NCBI GenBank assembly: GCA_003541675.1
Contig: DPMC01000212.1
Coordinates: 1 to 7,435, forward strand
Direction: 5' to 3'
DNA: 7,435 nucleotides
Source of the DNA: Acidimicrobiaceae bacterium
Lineage (GTDB): Bacteria; Actinomycetota; Acidimicrobiia; Acidimicrobiales; MedAcidi-G1
A program made the translations under genes and the position numbers. Shown piece after piece: positions 1 through 5,604 of this stretch (its first letter is position 1; the number at the start of each line of letters is the position of its first letter). Below the pieces are notes generated by a model. That model did no database searches. It saw only the letters and a list, made by a program, of their open reading frames with translations, and had not been told where the DNA came from.

Positions 1-825
1 CTCCCGTACCAGTTTGGCGTCATCCCGCAGATCCGGAGGGACCTCGTCGACCAGCCAGGCAAAGACCTCGTCGGTCACCCGGAAGACGCCCACCAGTGCG
101 AACGGATCCGGCTCGGCCCCCGGCTCTGGTTCCATTTCCATGAGGGTGGCCATCATCAGCCCGAGGTGTTCGGCCAGACCGGCACAAACCGCCGGGGCAT
201 CGGTCGATATGTCCAACATGGCCTCGGCCGAGCATCGAATCATGTTGGCCATCACCGGGGTGTCCAACAAAAGGTCCATGGCCTCGTCGTCGTCGAGGTT
301 CACCACACCGGTCTCGAACCGCTCCTCCAGGTAGGGAACGAGGTCATCGGCCGTAACCCCCTTGAGCATGCACGCGGGTTCGATGGGCGGTGCATCGGGA
401 TCGGCGGCGAGCGACTGGCCGATGCCCAGGCCCACCACGGCGACCACTAGGTCACAGTCCCGAAGGGCGGCCACCGCTAGGGACGCTTGGTCGGGACGGG
501 GACCATTGCGGGTTAGGGCCACTACCTCAGCCGGATCCACCTCGACCAGCAGACGGTCGGCCACGCACCCCAAGTCGGCCTCGGTGAGACCCTCGAGAAT
601 CGGTGCGGCAGCCGACACATCGGACACAAACCCGCTACGGGCGTCGTCCGATGAAACCGTGGTGGTCGACACCGACAGCATCGTGGTCGAGACCGCCTCG
701 GTGGTCCCGGGGTCGGCATCGGCCGCGACCGTACCGCCGTGAGTGGCTCCCGAACCACAGGCCGAGATCACGAACAGCGCGCTAAACAGGAGACCGACTA
801 GCGCCGATCGTGGATTGGTCCTCAT
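1..825 (-). CDS. Putative secreted lipoprotein of unknown function (3' end beyond window)
   Basis: The frame is open from the ATG at 825 to the left edge, giving 275 residues with no stop reached, so the C-terminus is missing. The N-terminus has a basic start (MRTNPR), a hydrophobic stretch at about residues 8-20 and a lipobox, VISAC, with the acylated Cys at 23. A Thr/Ser/Ala-rich linker follows to about residue 65. The protein should therefore be exported, lipidated and held on the outer face of the membrane. The rest is acidic and probably helical, with Cys at 87, 124, 152, 198 and 214. Two stretches, about residues 77-128 and 154-204, look like degenerate copies of one unit, each opening with L-x-G-[LV]-T-x-x-D-L and ending in a Cys-containing helix. 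A GAGGG Shine-Dalgarno sequence lies 7 bases before the ATG. The gene is 79 bases downstream of ask on the same strand. I recognise no family, so the function is unknown. The start and lipobox are secure. Confidence 0.8.
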   Translation of the reverse strand, partial: MRTNPRSALVGLLFSALFVISACGSGATHGGTVAADADPGTTEAVSTTMLSVSTTTVSSDDARSGFVSDVSAAAPILEGLTEADLGCVADRLLVEVDPAEVVALTRNGPRPDQASLAVAALRDCDLVVAVVGLGIGQSLAADPDAPPIEPACMLKGVTADDLVPYLEERFETGVVNLDDDEAMDLLLDTPVMANMIRCSAEAMLDISTDAPAVCAGLAEHLGLMMATLMEMEPEPGAEPDPFALVGVFRVTDEVFAWLVDEVPPDLRDDAKLVRE

Positions 826-832
826 GGGAACG

Positions 833-837
833 CCCTC
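833..837 (-). promoter_or_regulatory. Ribosome binding site of the lipoprotein gene
   Basis: GAGGG on the minus strand, 7 bases from the ATG at 825. It supports this start. The surrounding 79-base gap (826-904) shows no convincing terminator, only a CACC/GGTG stem of 4 pairs, so read-through from ask is possible. Confidence 0.6.
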
Positions 838-904
838 AAGATCGTGTGTGCACCAGGGAAGGTGATCGCCCATTAGGTGAAGGGAGGGATCGGAGAGACG
901 GGAC

Positions 905-1384
905 TTAGGCCTCAGCCAAGCCGAAGGCATCGTGGAGGGTCCTCACCGCATCCTCCACCCGCTCGCCATCGACCACACAGCTCACGCGGATGGCCGACGT
1001 CGAGATCATCTGAATGTTGACTTCGGCGGCTGCCAACGTCTCAAACATGGTGGCGGCCACGCCGGGGTTGGACCGCATACCGGCACCGACCACGCTTACT
1101 CGGGCGATCGAGTCATCCGACGTCACGCCGCCGGCCCCAACCTCGGTGGCCAGACGCTTCGTATGTTCCATGGCCCGTGCCAGATCGGCGTGGGGCACGG
1201 TGAACGAGATGTCGGTCACGCCCTGAGCGGACACGTTCTGCACGATCATGTCCACGTTCACCTCGAGGTCGGCCAGCGCACGAAACACCGTGGCTGCCAC
1301 CCCGGGCTGATCGGGCACGCCGGCCAACGTCATCTTGGCCTCAGACGTGTCGTGGGTGACCGCCGAGACAATGGCCTGTTCCAT
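905..1384 (-). CDS. ask: Probable separate aspartokinase beta (regulatory) subunit from an internal start
   Basis: Within ask, in the same frame, an ATG at 1384 (residue 247, sequence MEQAIVSAV) is preceded by a perfect AGGAGG with an 8-base spacer. It falls exactly between the kinase domain and the first ACT domain and would give a 159-residue protein made only of the two ACT domains. In Corynebacterium glutamicum and Bacillus subtilis, aspartokinase is known to be an alpha2beta2 complex whose beta chain starts at the equivalent in-frame internal Met. The corynebacterial beta chain begins MEEAVLTGVAT as I recall it, which matches closely. The product would bind lysine and threonine and regulate the alpha chain. 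That it is made here is inferred from the site alone. Confidence 0.7.
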   Translation of the reverse strand: MEQAIVSAVTHDTSEAKMTLAGVPDQPGVAATVFRALADLEVNVDMIVQNVSAQGVTDISFTVPHADLARAMEHTKRLATEVGAGGVTSDDSIARVSVVGAGMRSNPGVAATMFETLAAAEVNIQMISTSAIRVSCVVDGERVEDAVRTLHDAFGLAEA

Positions 1385-2122
1385 TTCGGGTACCTCCTCG
1401 TCGACCCACGTCCCCTCCTGCCAGGTGAAGGCGGAACGGACGTGGAGGCGCACCCCGTGGGTGCGTGCGTATTCAACCGACCGCATGGCCGGCTTGGGAC
1501 AACCTGTCGCCGTCATCTCCAACAACTCGTCAAACGAGATGGCGGACATGCGTCGAGCCGTGGGCACGACCCGGGGATCGGTGGTGAACACCCCGGTCAC
1601 GTCGGTGTAGAGCTCACAGGCATCAGCGCCTAGGGCGTGGGCGATGGCCACTGCTGTCGTGTCGGATCCGCCACGCCCCAGAAAGGTCACGTCATTGTCG
1701 GTCGACACGCCCTGCGACCCACCGAGCACCGGCACCCGGCCGGCATCCAGCGACGCACGGACACGATCGGGCCGGACATCGACGATCTTGGCGTTCTGAT
1801 GGTTGGTGTCGGTCAGGAAGCCAGCCTGGCTGCCGGTGAACGACTCGGAGTCCACCCCGATGTGGTGCAGGGCCATGCATACGAGCGCCATGGCCTTGCG
1901 TTCACCGGCCGTGATGAGCATGTCCATCTCACGGCCCGGGTGGGTAACCGACACCTCGCCGGCCAGCCGCAGCAACTCGTCGGTCTCCTTGCCCATGGCC
2001 GAGACCACGAGGACCACCTGGTCGCCACGCCGCACGGTTCGGGCAACGTGATCGGCCACCTCGCGCATGCGATCCGCATCCGCGACCGAGGTGCCTCCGA
2101 ACTTCTGGACGATGAGTGCCAC
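905..2122 (-). CDS. ask: Aspartokinase, lysine/threonine-sensitive type with two ACT domains
   Basis: Phosphorylates L-aspartate with ATP to aspartyl-phosphate, the first cytosolic step toward lysine, threonine, methionine and diaminopimelate. From the GTG at 2122 it is 405 residues, slightly short of actinobacterial aspartokinases of about 420. The kinase domain covers about 1-245, with KFGGTS (7-12), SQAGF (98-102), GRGGSDTTA (149-157) and RSVEYAR (214-220). Two ACT domains follow, at about 264-330 and 341-405. QNVS and the downstream TD of the lysine/threonine-binding region (295-304) are present, so feedback inhibition is likely. The usual GAKV before RSVEYA is replaced by GCPKPAM. An in-frame GTG at 2179 would add 19 residues, but the family begins right at the ALIVQKFGGTS stretch, so 2122 is preferred. 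GGAG lies only 4 bases before it, too close to be a good Shine-Dalgarno. An internal start at 1384 probably makes a separate beta subunit. No asd gene lies next to it in this window. Confidence 0.95.
   Translation of the reverse strand: MALIVQKFGGTSVADADRMREVADHVARTVRRGDQVVLVVSAMGKETDELLRLAGEVSVTHPGREMDMLITAGERKAMALVCMALHHIGVDSESFTGSQAGFLTDTNHQNAKIVDVRPDRVRASLDAGRVPVLGGSQGVSTDNDVTFLGRGGSDTTAVAIAHALGADACELYTDVTGVFTTDPRVVPTARRMSAISFDELLEMTATGCPKPAMRSVEYARTHGVRLHVRSAFTWQEGTWVDEEVPEMEQAIVSAVTHDTSEAKMTLAGVPDQPGVAATVFRALADLEVNVDMIVQNVSAQGVTDISFTVPHADLARAMEHTKRLATEVGAGGVTSDDSIARVSVVGAGMRSNPGVAATMFETLAAAEVNIQMISTSAIRVSCVVDGERVEDAVRTLHDAFGLAEA
1393..1398 (-). promoter_or_regulatory. Internal ribosome binding site for the aspartokinase beta chain
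   Basis: AGGAGG, a full anti-16S match and the strongest Shine-Dalgarno I see in the window, 8 bases before the in-frame ATG at 1384. It encodes part of Glu-Glu-Val just before the first ACT domain. Confidence 0.65.
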
Positions 2123-2130
2123 GGGGCTCC

Positions 2131-2136
2131 ACGCTA
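2131..2136 (-). promoter_or_regulatory. Putative -10 box for ask
   Basis: TAGCGT on the minus strand fits the actinobacterial TANNNT consensus and ends 8 bases before the GTG at 2122. Transcription would begin within about 2 bases of the start codon. No clear -35 hexamer is visible at the right distance. This is inferred from position only. Confidence 0.4.
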
Positions 2137-2137
2137 C

Positions 2138-2154
2138 CGGCGCCCCATGCGCCG
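2138..2154. promoter_or_regulatory. GC-only inverted repeat between ask and the isomerase gene
   Basis: CGGCGC-CCCAT-GCGCCG, a perfect 6-base-pair dyad with a 5-base centre. It lies in the divergent gap (2123-2226), directly upstream of the putative ask -10 box, where an operator could block RNA polymerase. It is short and GC-only, so chance is a real alternative. Confidence 0.25.
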
Positions 2155-2212
2155 TCTGTTGCAGGTTCCTGGTGGGCACCGGTCCGATCGATCCGCTCCC
2201 GGTCTTCGTCGG

Positions 2213-2218
2213 TAGGGT
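2213..2218 (+). promoter_or_regulatory. Putative -10 box for the isomerase gene
   Basis: TAGGGT fits TANNNT and ends 8 bases before the ATG at 2227. The AGGG inside it could also serve as a weak Shine-Dalgarno 9 bases from the ATG, so the leaderless reading is less clear here. Confidence 0.35.
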
Positions 2219-2226
2219 GCCGATCC

Positions 2227-3015
2227 ATGGTCCAGAAGTCCCGACGTCCCAGCTCTCGAGGTTCTGGGCAACAGCGCTCGACCACCGTCCGGGTGGTGGC
2301 CGGCGTGCTGGCCCTGATGATGGTGGGCAGCCTGGCCTTCGTCGTCGTGGGCACCGCCGGATCAGGGGGCGAGGACCTGGTGACCCTGCCGGTTCCTGAC
2401 GACTGCCCGGCAGACGACAAGTCCGACGCCCCGCGACTGGCGTTCACCAGTCGCCCCTCCTGGTGTCTGTCCCCCGGTGTCTCCTACACCGCGGTCTTCG
2501 ACACCACCGAGGGTGAAATCCGGGTCGCCCTTGACAAGGCCCGCACCCCGGAGACGGTTAACAACTTCGTGGTCCTGACACGGTTCGGCTACTACGACGC
2601 CACGATGCTGTTCCGGTTCGACCCGTCGATCGACATCATCCAGGGCGGCGCACCGACCACCAATGACTGGTCCGACAGGGGCCCCGGCTACACCATCCCC
2701 GATGAAGGCGGCGCATACTACGCCACCACTTCAGGCCAACTCTTAGGCCCGTTCACCTATCAGGCCGGCGATCTGGTGATGGCCCGCTCGGCCGGCCCAG
2801 ACAGCTCGGGCGCCCAGTTCTTCTTCGCCACCGGATCCCGGACTTCGCTGCTGGACGCCCAGGGCACCTACATCGTCTTCGGCCACGCCGATGAGGCCGG
2901 CACGGCAGTGCTACAGGCGATGATGGGCCTCTACGAGGTGGACGAGACCTCGCAGTACGGCGGTGGCCCGAGTCGGGACGTGGTCGTCCGCTCGGTCACC
3001 ATCGAAGCCGACTGA
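2227..3015 (+). CDS. Membrane-anchored cyclophilin-type peptidyl-prolyl cis-trans isomerase
   Basis: Cyclophilins catalyse cis-trans isomerisation of X-Pro bonds and help proteins fold. From the ATG at 2227 it has 262 residues. A basic N-terminus of about 20 residues is followed by one hydrophobic helix (about 22-44), so the catalytic domain should face the cell exterior, tethered to the membrane. No lipobox is seen. A short linker with Cys60 and Cys80 leads to the cyclophilin domain (about 87-260). Recognisable parts are TVNNFV (110-115), GYYD (121-124), IIQGG (137-141), GAQFFF (195-200) and IVFGH (216-220). The catalytic Arg appears kept as Arg130, but the preceding His of the usual FHR is Phe and one extra residue lies before QGG. 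The Trp of the usual TEWLD motif is Leu (TSLLD). Activity is likely but the pocket is divergent. A GTG at 2116 in the same frame would extend the protein by 37 poor residues overlapping ask and is not preferred. aat follows after 36 bases. Confidence 0.88.
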   Translation: MVQKSRRPSSRGSGQQRSTTVRVVAGVLALMMVGSLAFVVVGTAGSGGEDLVTLPVPDDCPADDKSDAPRLAFTSRPSWCLSPGVSYTAVFDTTEGEIRVALDKARTPETVNNFVVLTRFGYYDATMLFRFDPSIDIIQGGAPTTNDWSDRGPGYTIPDEGGAYYATTSGQLLGPFTYQAGDLVMARSAGPDSSGAQFFFATGSRTSLLDAQGTYIVFGHADEAGTAVLQAMMGLYEVDETSQYGGGPSRDVVVRSVTIEAD

Positions 3016-3040
3016 CCGGTCTGACCCCACCCGACACTAC

Positions 3041-3044
3041 GAGG
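3041..3044 (+). promoter_or_regulatory. Ribosome binding site of aat
   Basis: GAGG 7 bases before the GTG at 3052. It decides between this start and the ATG at 3058, which would be 13 bases away. Confidence 0.55.
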
Positions 3045-3051
3045 CCGGATC

Positions 3052-3744
3052 GTGCTGATGCCCGGGACGCGTCCGCCCGTCGAGCCGCCTGCCAGTACCT
3101 GGACGTTCCCCCGGGCCGATACGGCTGATGAGAACGGGGTGGTCGGCGTAGGTGCCGACGTAGACCCCGGCACTCTGCTGACGGCCTACCGGTCGGGCCT
3201 GTTTCCCATGCCCGTGGAAACGGATGGCCCCATGGCCTGGTGGTCGCCCGATCCCCGGGGCGTGCTCGAGATCAACGACCTGCGGGTGTCCCGATCGCTG
3301 AGGCGTTCGCTAGGCCGCTACGAGGTGCGTGTCGACACGGCGTTTGCCGACGTGGTGGTGGCGTGCGCTGATCCGACACGCGACCGGGGCTGGATCGATG
3401 AACGCATCGCTGGGGCCTACACCGAGCTCCACCGTCTGGGCTGGGCTCACTCGGTCGAGGCCTGGGACGACTGCGGCCTGGCCGGTGGGCTCTACGGGGT
3501 GGCGGTCGGCGGCCTATTTGCCGGCGAGTCGATGTTCCACCGACGCACCGACGCCTCCAAGGTCGCCCTACACCACCTCGTCGATCTCATGGGAACCGAA
3601 ACCCATCGCCTGATCGACGTGCAGTGGTGCACGCCGCACTTGGCACGAATGGGGGCCAGCGAGATGGACAGGGATCGCTACCTGGAGCGGCTCGCCGACC
3701 TGGTCACCGTGCCCGGCCCTTGCTGGCCGGGTGAACCGATCTAG
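3052..3744 (+). CDS. aat: Leucyl/phenylalanyl-tRNA-protein transferase
   Basis: Transfers Leu or Phe from aminoacyl-tRNA to proteins with N-terminal Lys or Arg, marking them for ClpS/ClpAP-type degradation (bacterial N-degron pathway, cytosol). It has 230 residues, close to the E. coli enzyme of 234. Family motifs in order are GLFPMP (49-54), WWSPDPRGVL (63-72), SRSLRRS (80-86), WID (114-116), LHRLGWAHSVEAW (126-138), GLFAGESMF (154-162), SKVALHHLV (169-177) and LIDVQ (187-191). Asp189 and Gln191 match the catalytic Asp and Gln of the E. coli enzyme. The GTG at 3052 is chosen because GAGG lies 7 bases before it; an ATG two codons later is 13 bases from that site. It follows the isomerase gene by 36 bases and is probably cotranscribed with it. 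No clpS or clpA lies in the window. Its stop codon overlaps that of the convergent epsilon-like gene. Confidence 0.95.
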   Translation: MLMPGTRPPVEPPASTWTFPRADTADENGVVGVGADVDPGTLLTAYRSGLFPMPVETDGPMAWWSPDPRGVLEINDLRVSRSLRRSLGRYEVRVDTAFADVVVACADPTRDRGWIDERIAGAYTELHRLGWAHSVEAWDDCGLAGGLYGVAVGGLFAGESMFHRRTDASKVALHHLVDLMGTETHRLIDVQWCTPHLARMGASEMDRDRYLERLADLVTVPGPCWPGEPI

Positions 3745-3962
3745 GAGCCCAGCCCGGTACGGGACCGGCGAATCGGCAAGTCGCCAGCTCGCCACCACCG
3801 ACCCGAGAAGCGCCAGACCCCGGGATCGGGCGGCGTTCGCGCATCGACACCCGACTTCGGCCACAGCGCCTCGACGGCCGCCAGGATGGCCGCCAATTCT
3901 TGGGGGGTCGCACCCTCCGCGGTAACCCGGATGCCTGACTGCGCGGACTGCTCAGATTCCAT
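3741..3962 (-). CDS. Small protein resembling the acyl-CoA carboxylase epsilon subunit
   Basis: A 73-residue protein whose ATG lies 24 bases after the stop of the carboxylase beta gene, with GAGGA 7 bases before the start. The first half holds an IRVTAEG strand followed by TPQELAAILAAVEALW, the typical 'TPEELAAL' helix of actinobacterial epsilon subunits. The second half is Pro/Arg/Trp-rich (VWRFSGRWWRAGDLP), also usual in that family. In Streptomyces and Mycobacterium, epsilon subunits such as PccE and AccE5 are encoded next to the beta subunit and raise the activity of the biotin-dependent carboxylase complex by bridging alpha and beta. Position, size and the helix motif support the same role here. 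The family is poorly conserved, so the call rests partly on context. Its stop overlaps the aat stop. Confidence 0.72.
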   Translation of the reverse strand: MESEQSAQSGIRVTAEGATPQELAAILAAVEALWPKSGVDARTPPDPGVWRFSGRWWRAGDLPIRRSRTGLGS

Positions 3963-3969
3963 GACCTAT

Positions 3970-3974
3970 TCCTC
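3970..3974 (-). promoter_or_regulatory. Ribosome binding site of the epsilon-like gene
   Basis: GAGGA on the minus strand, 7 bases before the ATG at 3962, inside the 24-base gap after the beta-subunit stop. It fits translation from a shared mRNA with the beta gene. Confidence 0.6.
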
Positions 3975-3986
3975 GATCGCCGCCCG

Positions 3987-5543
3987 CTAGAGGGGCACGT
4001 TTCCGTGCTTGCGGCGAGGAGACTCCTCCTGTTTGGTCACCAACATCCGGAGTCCGGCCACCAGCTTGACCCGAGTGTCGGCCGGGTCGATCACGTCGTC
4101 TACGTAACCCCGTTCCGCGGCCACGTATGGGTTGGCGAACTTCTCCGTGTACTCGTCAATGAGCTCAGCCCGGCGGGTGTCGGGGTCGGCGGCATCCTGG
4201 AGTTCCCGGCGGTGGACGATCTCCACGGCTCCCTGCGGGCCCATGACAGCCAGCTCGGCACTCGGCCAGGCCAGCGACAGGTCCGAACCCACCGACTTAG
4301 AGTCCATGACCACGTAGGCGCCGCCGTAGGCCTTGCGGGTGATGACCTGGATGCGGGGCACGGTGGCCTCGCAGTAGGCGTAGAGCAACTTGGCCCCGTG
4401 GCGGATGATTCCGCCGTACTCCTGATCGACCCCGGGGAGGAAGCCGGGTACGTCTACGAAGGTGATGATCGGCACGTTGAACGCGTCACACGTGCGAACG
4501 AATCGGGCCGCCTTCTCTGAGGCCTCGATATCGAGCACCCCGGCGAAATGCATGGGCTGGTTGCCCACCACGCCGACGCTGCGACCGTCGAGTCGCCCGA
4601 AGCCGCACACGATGTTGCCGGCCCAGGCCGAGTGGTACTCGAGGAAGTAGCCGTCGTCGAGCACCGTCTCAATAACGGTCCGCATGTCGTAGGGGACGTT
4701 GGCGCTGTCCGGCATGAGGTCGTTCAGCTCGGGACACAGGCGGTCACCAGGGTCATCAGTCTCGACGAGCGGGGCCTCCTCGAGGTTATTGGACGGCAGC
4801 TGGGCCAGCAGGGCCTTGACCTCGTCAAGCACTTCATGTTCGTCTTCACACACGAAGGTGGCCACGCCGGACTTCGTCGAGTGACTGCCGGCACCCCCAA
4901 GTTCCTCGAGGGTGACCTCCTCGCCGGTGACCGTCTTGACCACGTCGGGACCGGTGATGAACATGTGCGACTTCTCGCGGACCATGAAGATGAAGTCAGT
5001 CATGGCCGGGCTATACACGGCTCCTCCGGCGCACGGGCCGAGGACCACGCTGATCTGCGGGATGACCCCCGAGGCCTGGACGTTTCGCCAGAAGATCCCG
5101 CCGTAACCGTCGAGGCTGACCACGCCCTCCTGGATACGGGCCCCAGCCCCGTCGTTGAGGCCGACGAACGGTGCGCCGACGCTGAGTGCCAGGTCCATGA
5201 CCTTGTGGATCTTCTCGGCGAACACCTCGCCGAGCGCCCCGCCGAACACCGTAAAATCCTGGGAGAACAGGAAGACTTTGCGGCCGTCGATGGTGCCCCA
5301 CCCGGTAATCACCCCGTCGGTGTAGGGCCGCTCCTCGATGCCGCTCTCATGTGCCCGATGGCGGGCCAGCATGTCGAGCTCGTGGAAGGACCCCGGGTCA
5401 AGCAGGTACTCGATCCGCTCGCGGGCCAACATCTTGCCCTTGTCGTGCTGGCGCTGAACGGCCCGCTCGGGGCCGGCGTGGATCGCCGACTCGCGGCGTT
5501 CGTTCAAACCGTCGAGACGTTCGGACATCGTGTGATCGGCCAT
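3987..5543 (-). CDS. pccB: Acyl-CoA (probably propionyl-CoA) carboxylase carboxyltransferase beta subunit
   Basis: Transfers the carboxyl group from carboxybiotin to an acyl-CoA, giving methylmalonyl-CoA from propionyl-CoA or malonyl-CoA from acetyl-CoA. It has 518 residues, the usual length. The N-terminal half (about 25-265) has GARIQEG (134-140) and the oxyanion-hole segment GPCAGGAVYSPA (169-180). The C-terminal half (about 280-510) has GGIIRHGAKLL (377-387), KAYGGAYVVMDSK (404-416) and the family ending RKHGNVPL. The residue after GGAY, which is Asp in propionyl-specific enzymes and Ile in some acetyl-CoA enzymes, is Val411, so the substrate range may be broader. The ATG at 5543 is chosen because it opens the usual family N-terminus. 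Upstream in-frame starts would run into the divergent LOG gene, and ATG 5528 is a possible alternative. There is no clear Shine-Dalgarno. The epsilon-like gene follows. The biotinylated alpha subunit must be encoded elsewhere. The nearby epimerase supports a propionyl-CoA role. Confidence 0.93.
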   Translation of the reverse strand: MADHTMSERLDGLNERRESAIHAGPERAVQRQHDKGKMLARERIEYLLDPGSFHELDMLARHRAHESGIEERPYTDGVITGWGTIDGRKVFLFSQDFTVFGGALGEVFAEKIHKVMDLALSVGAPFVGLNDGAGARIQEGVVSLDGYGGIFWRNVQASGVIPQISVVLGPCAGGAVYSPAMTDFIFMVREKSHMFITGPDVVKTVTGEEVTLEELGGAGSHSTKSGVATFVCEDEHEVLDEVKALLAQLPSNNLEEAPLVETDDPGDRLCPELNDLMPDSANVPYDMRTVIETVLDDGYFLEYHSAWAGNIVCGFGRLDGRSVGVVGNQPMHFAGVLDIEASEKAARFVRTCDAFNVPIITFVDVPGFLPGVDQEYGGIIRHGAKLLYAYCEATVPRIQVITRKAYGGAYVVMDSKSVGSDLSLAWPSAELAVMGPQGAVEIVHRRELQDAADPDTRRAELIDEYTEKFANPYVAAERGYVDDVIDPADTRVKLVAGLRMLVTKQEESPRRKHGNVPL

Positions 5544-5552
5544 GGTCGCCAC

Positions 5553-5558
5553 AGGGTA
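5553..5558 (-). promoter_or_regulatory. Putative -10 box for the carboxylase beta gene
   Basis: TACCCT on the minus strand fits TANNNT and ends 9 bases before the ATG at 5543. The 61-base divergent gap to the LOG gene must hold both promoters. No good -35 is visible. Confidence 0.35.
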
Positions 5559-5592
5559 CAGAACGCGGTCGTCCTGTCCGAAAGCAGACCGG

Positions 5593-5598
5593 TACGGT
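5593..5598 (+). promoter_or_regulatory. Putative -10 box for the LOG gene, leaderless arrangement
   Basis: TACGGT fits TANNNT and ends exactly 6 bases before the ATG at 5605. This is the spacing expected if transcription starts at the A of the start codon, as in many mycobacterial leaderless genes. No Shine-Dalgarno precedes this ATG. Confidence 0.5.
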
Positions 5599-5604
5599 CC
5601 GGTC

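Noticed and set aside
362..742. A Ser/Thr/Ala-rich plus-strand frame opposite the lipoprotein gene
   Set aside because: The minus-strand frame has a ribosome binding site, signal sequence and lipobox and stays open for 275 codons. The plus-strand frame is its shadow.
855..868. CACC-TTCCCT-GGTG hairpin between ask and the lipoprotein gene as a terminator
   Set aside because: Only 4 pairs and no T-run. It is too weak to call.
932..1633. A 233-codon open frame on the plus strand opposite ask
   Set aside because: His/Gly/Arg-rich shadow of the aspartokinase frame, without motifs or a ribosome binding site.
2123..2179. N-terminal extension of aspartokinase from the GTG at 2179
   Set aside because: It would add 19 residues not seen in the family, which begins at the KFGGTS strand, and would cover the proposed -10 box.
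1929..2447. A 172-codon open frame on the minus strand spanning the ask start and the isomerase N-terminus
   Set aside because: It overlaps both real genes and their promoter gap, and its product is Arg/Gly/Pro-rich with no similarity to a known family.
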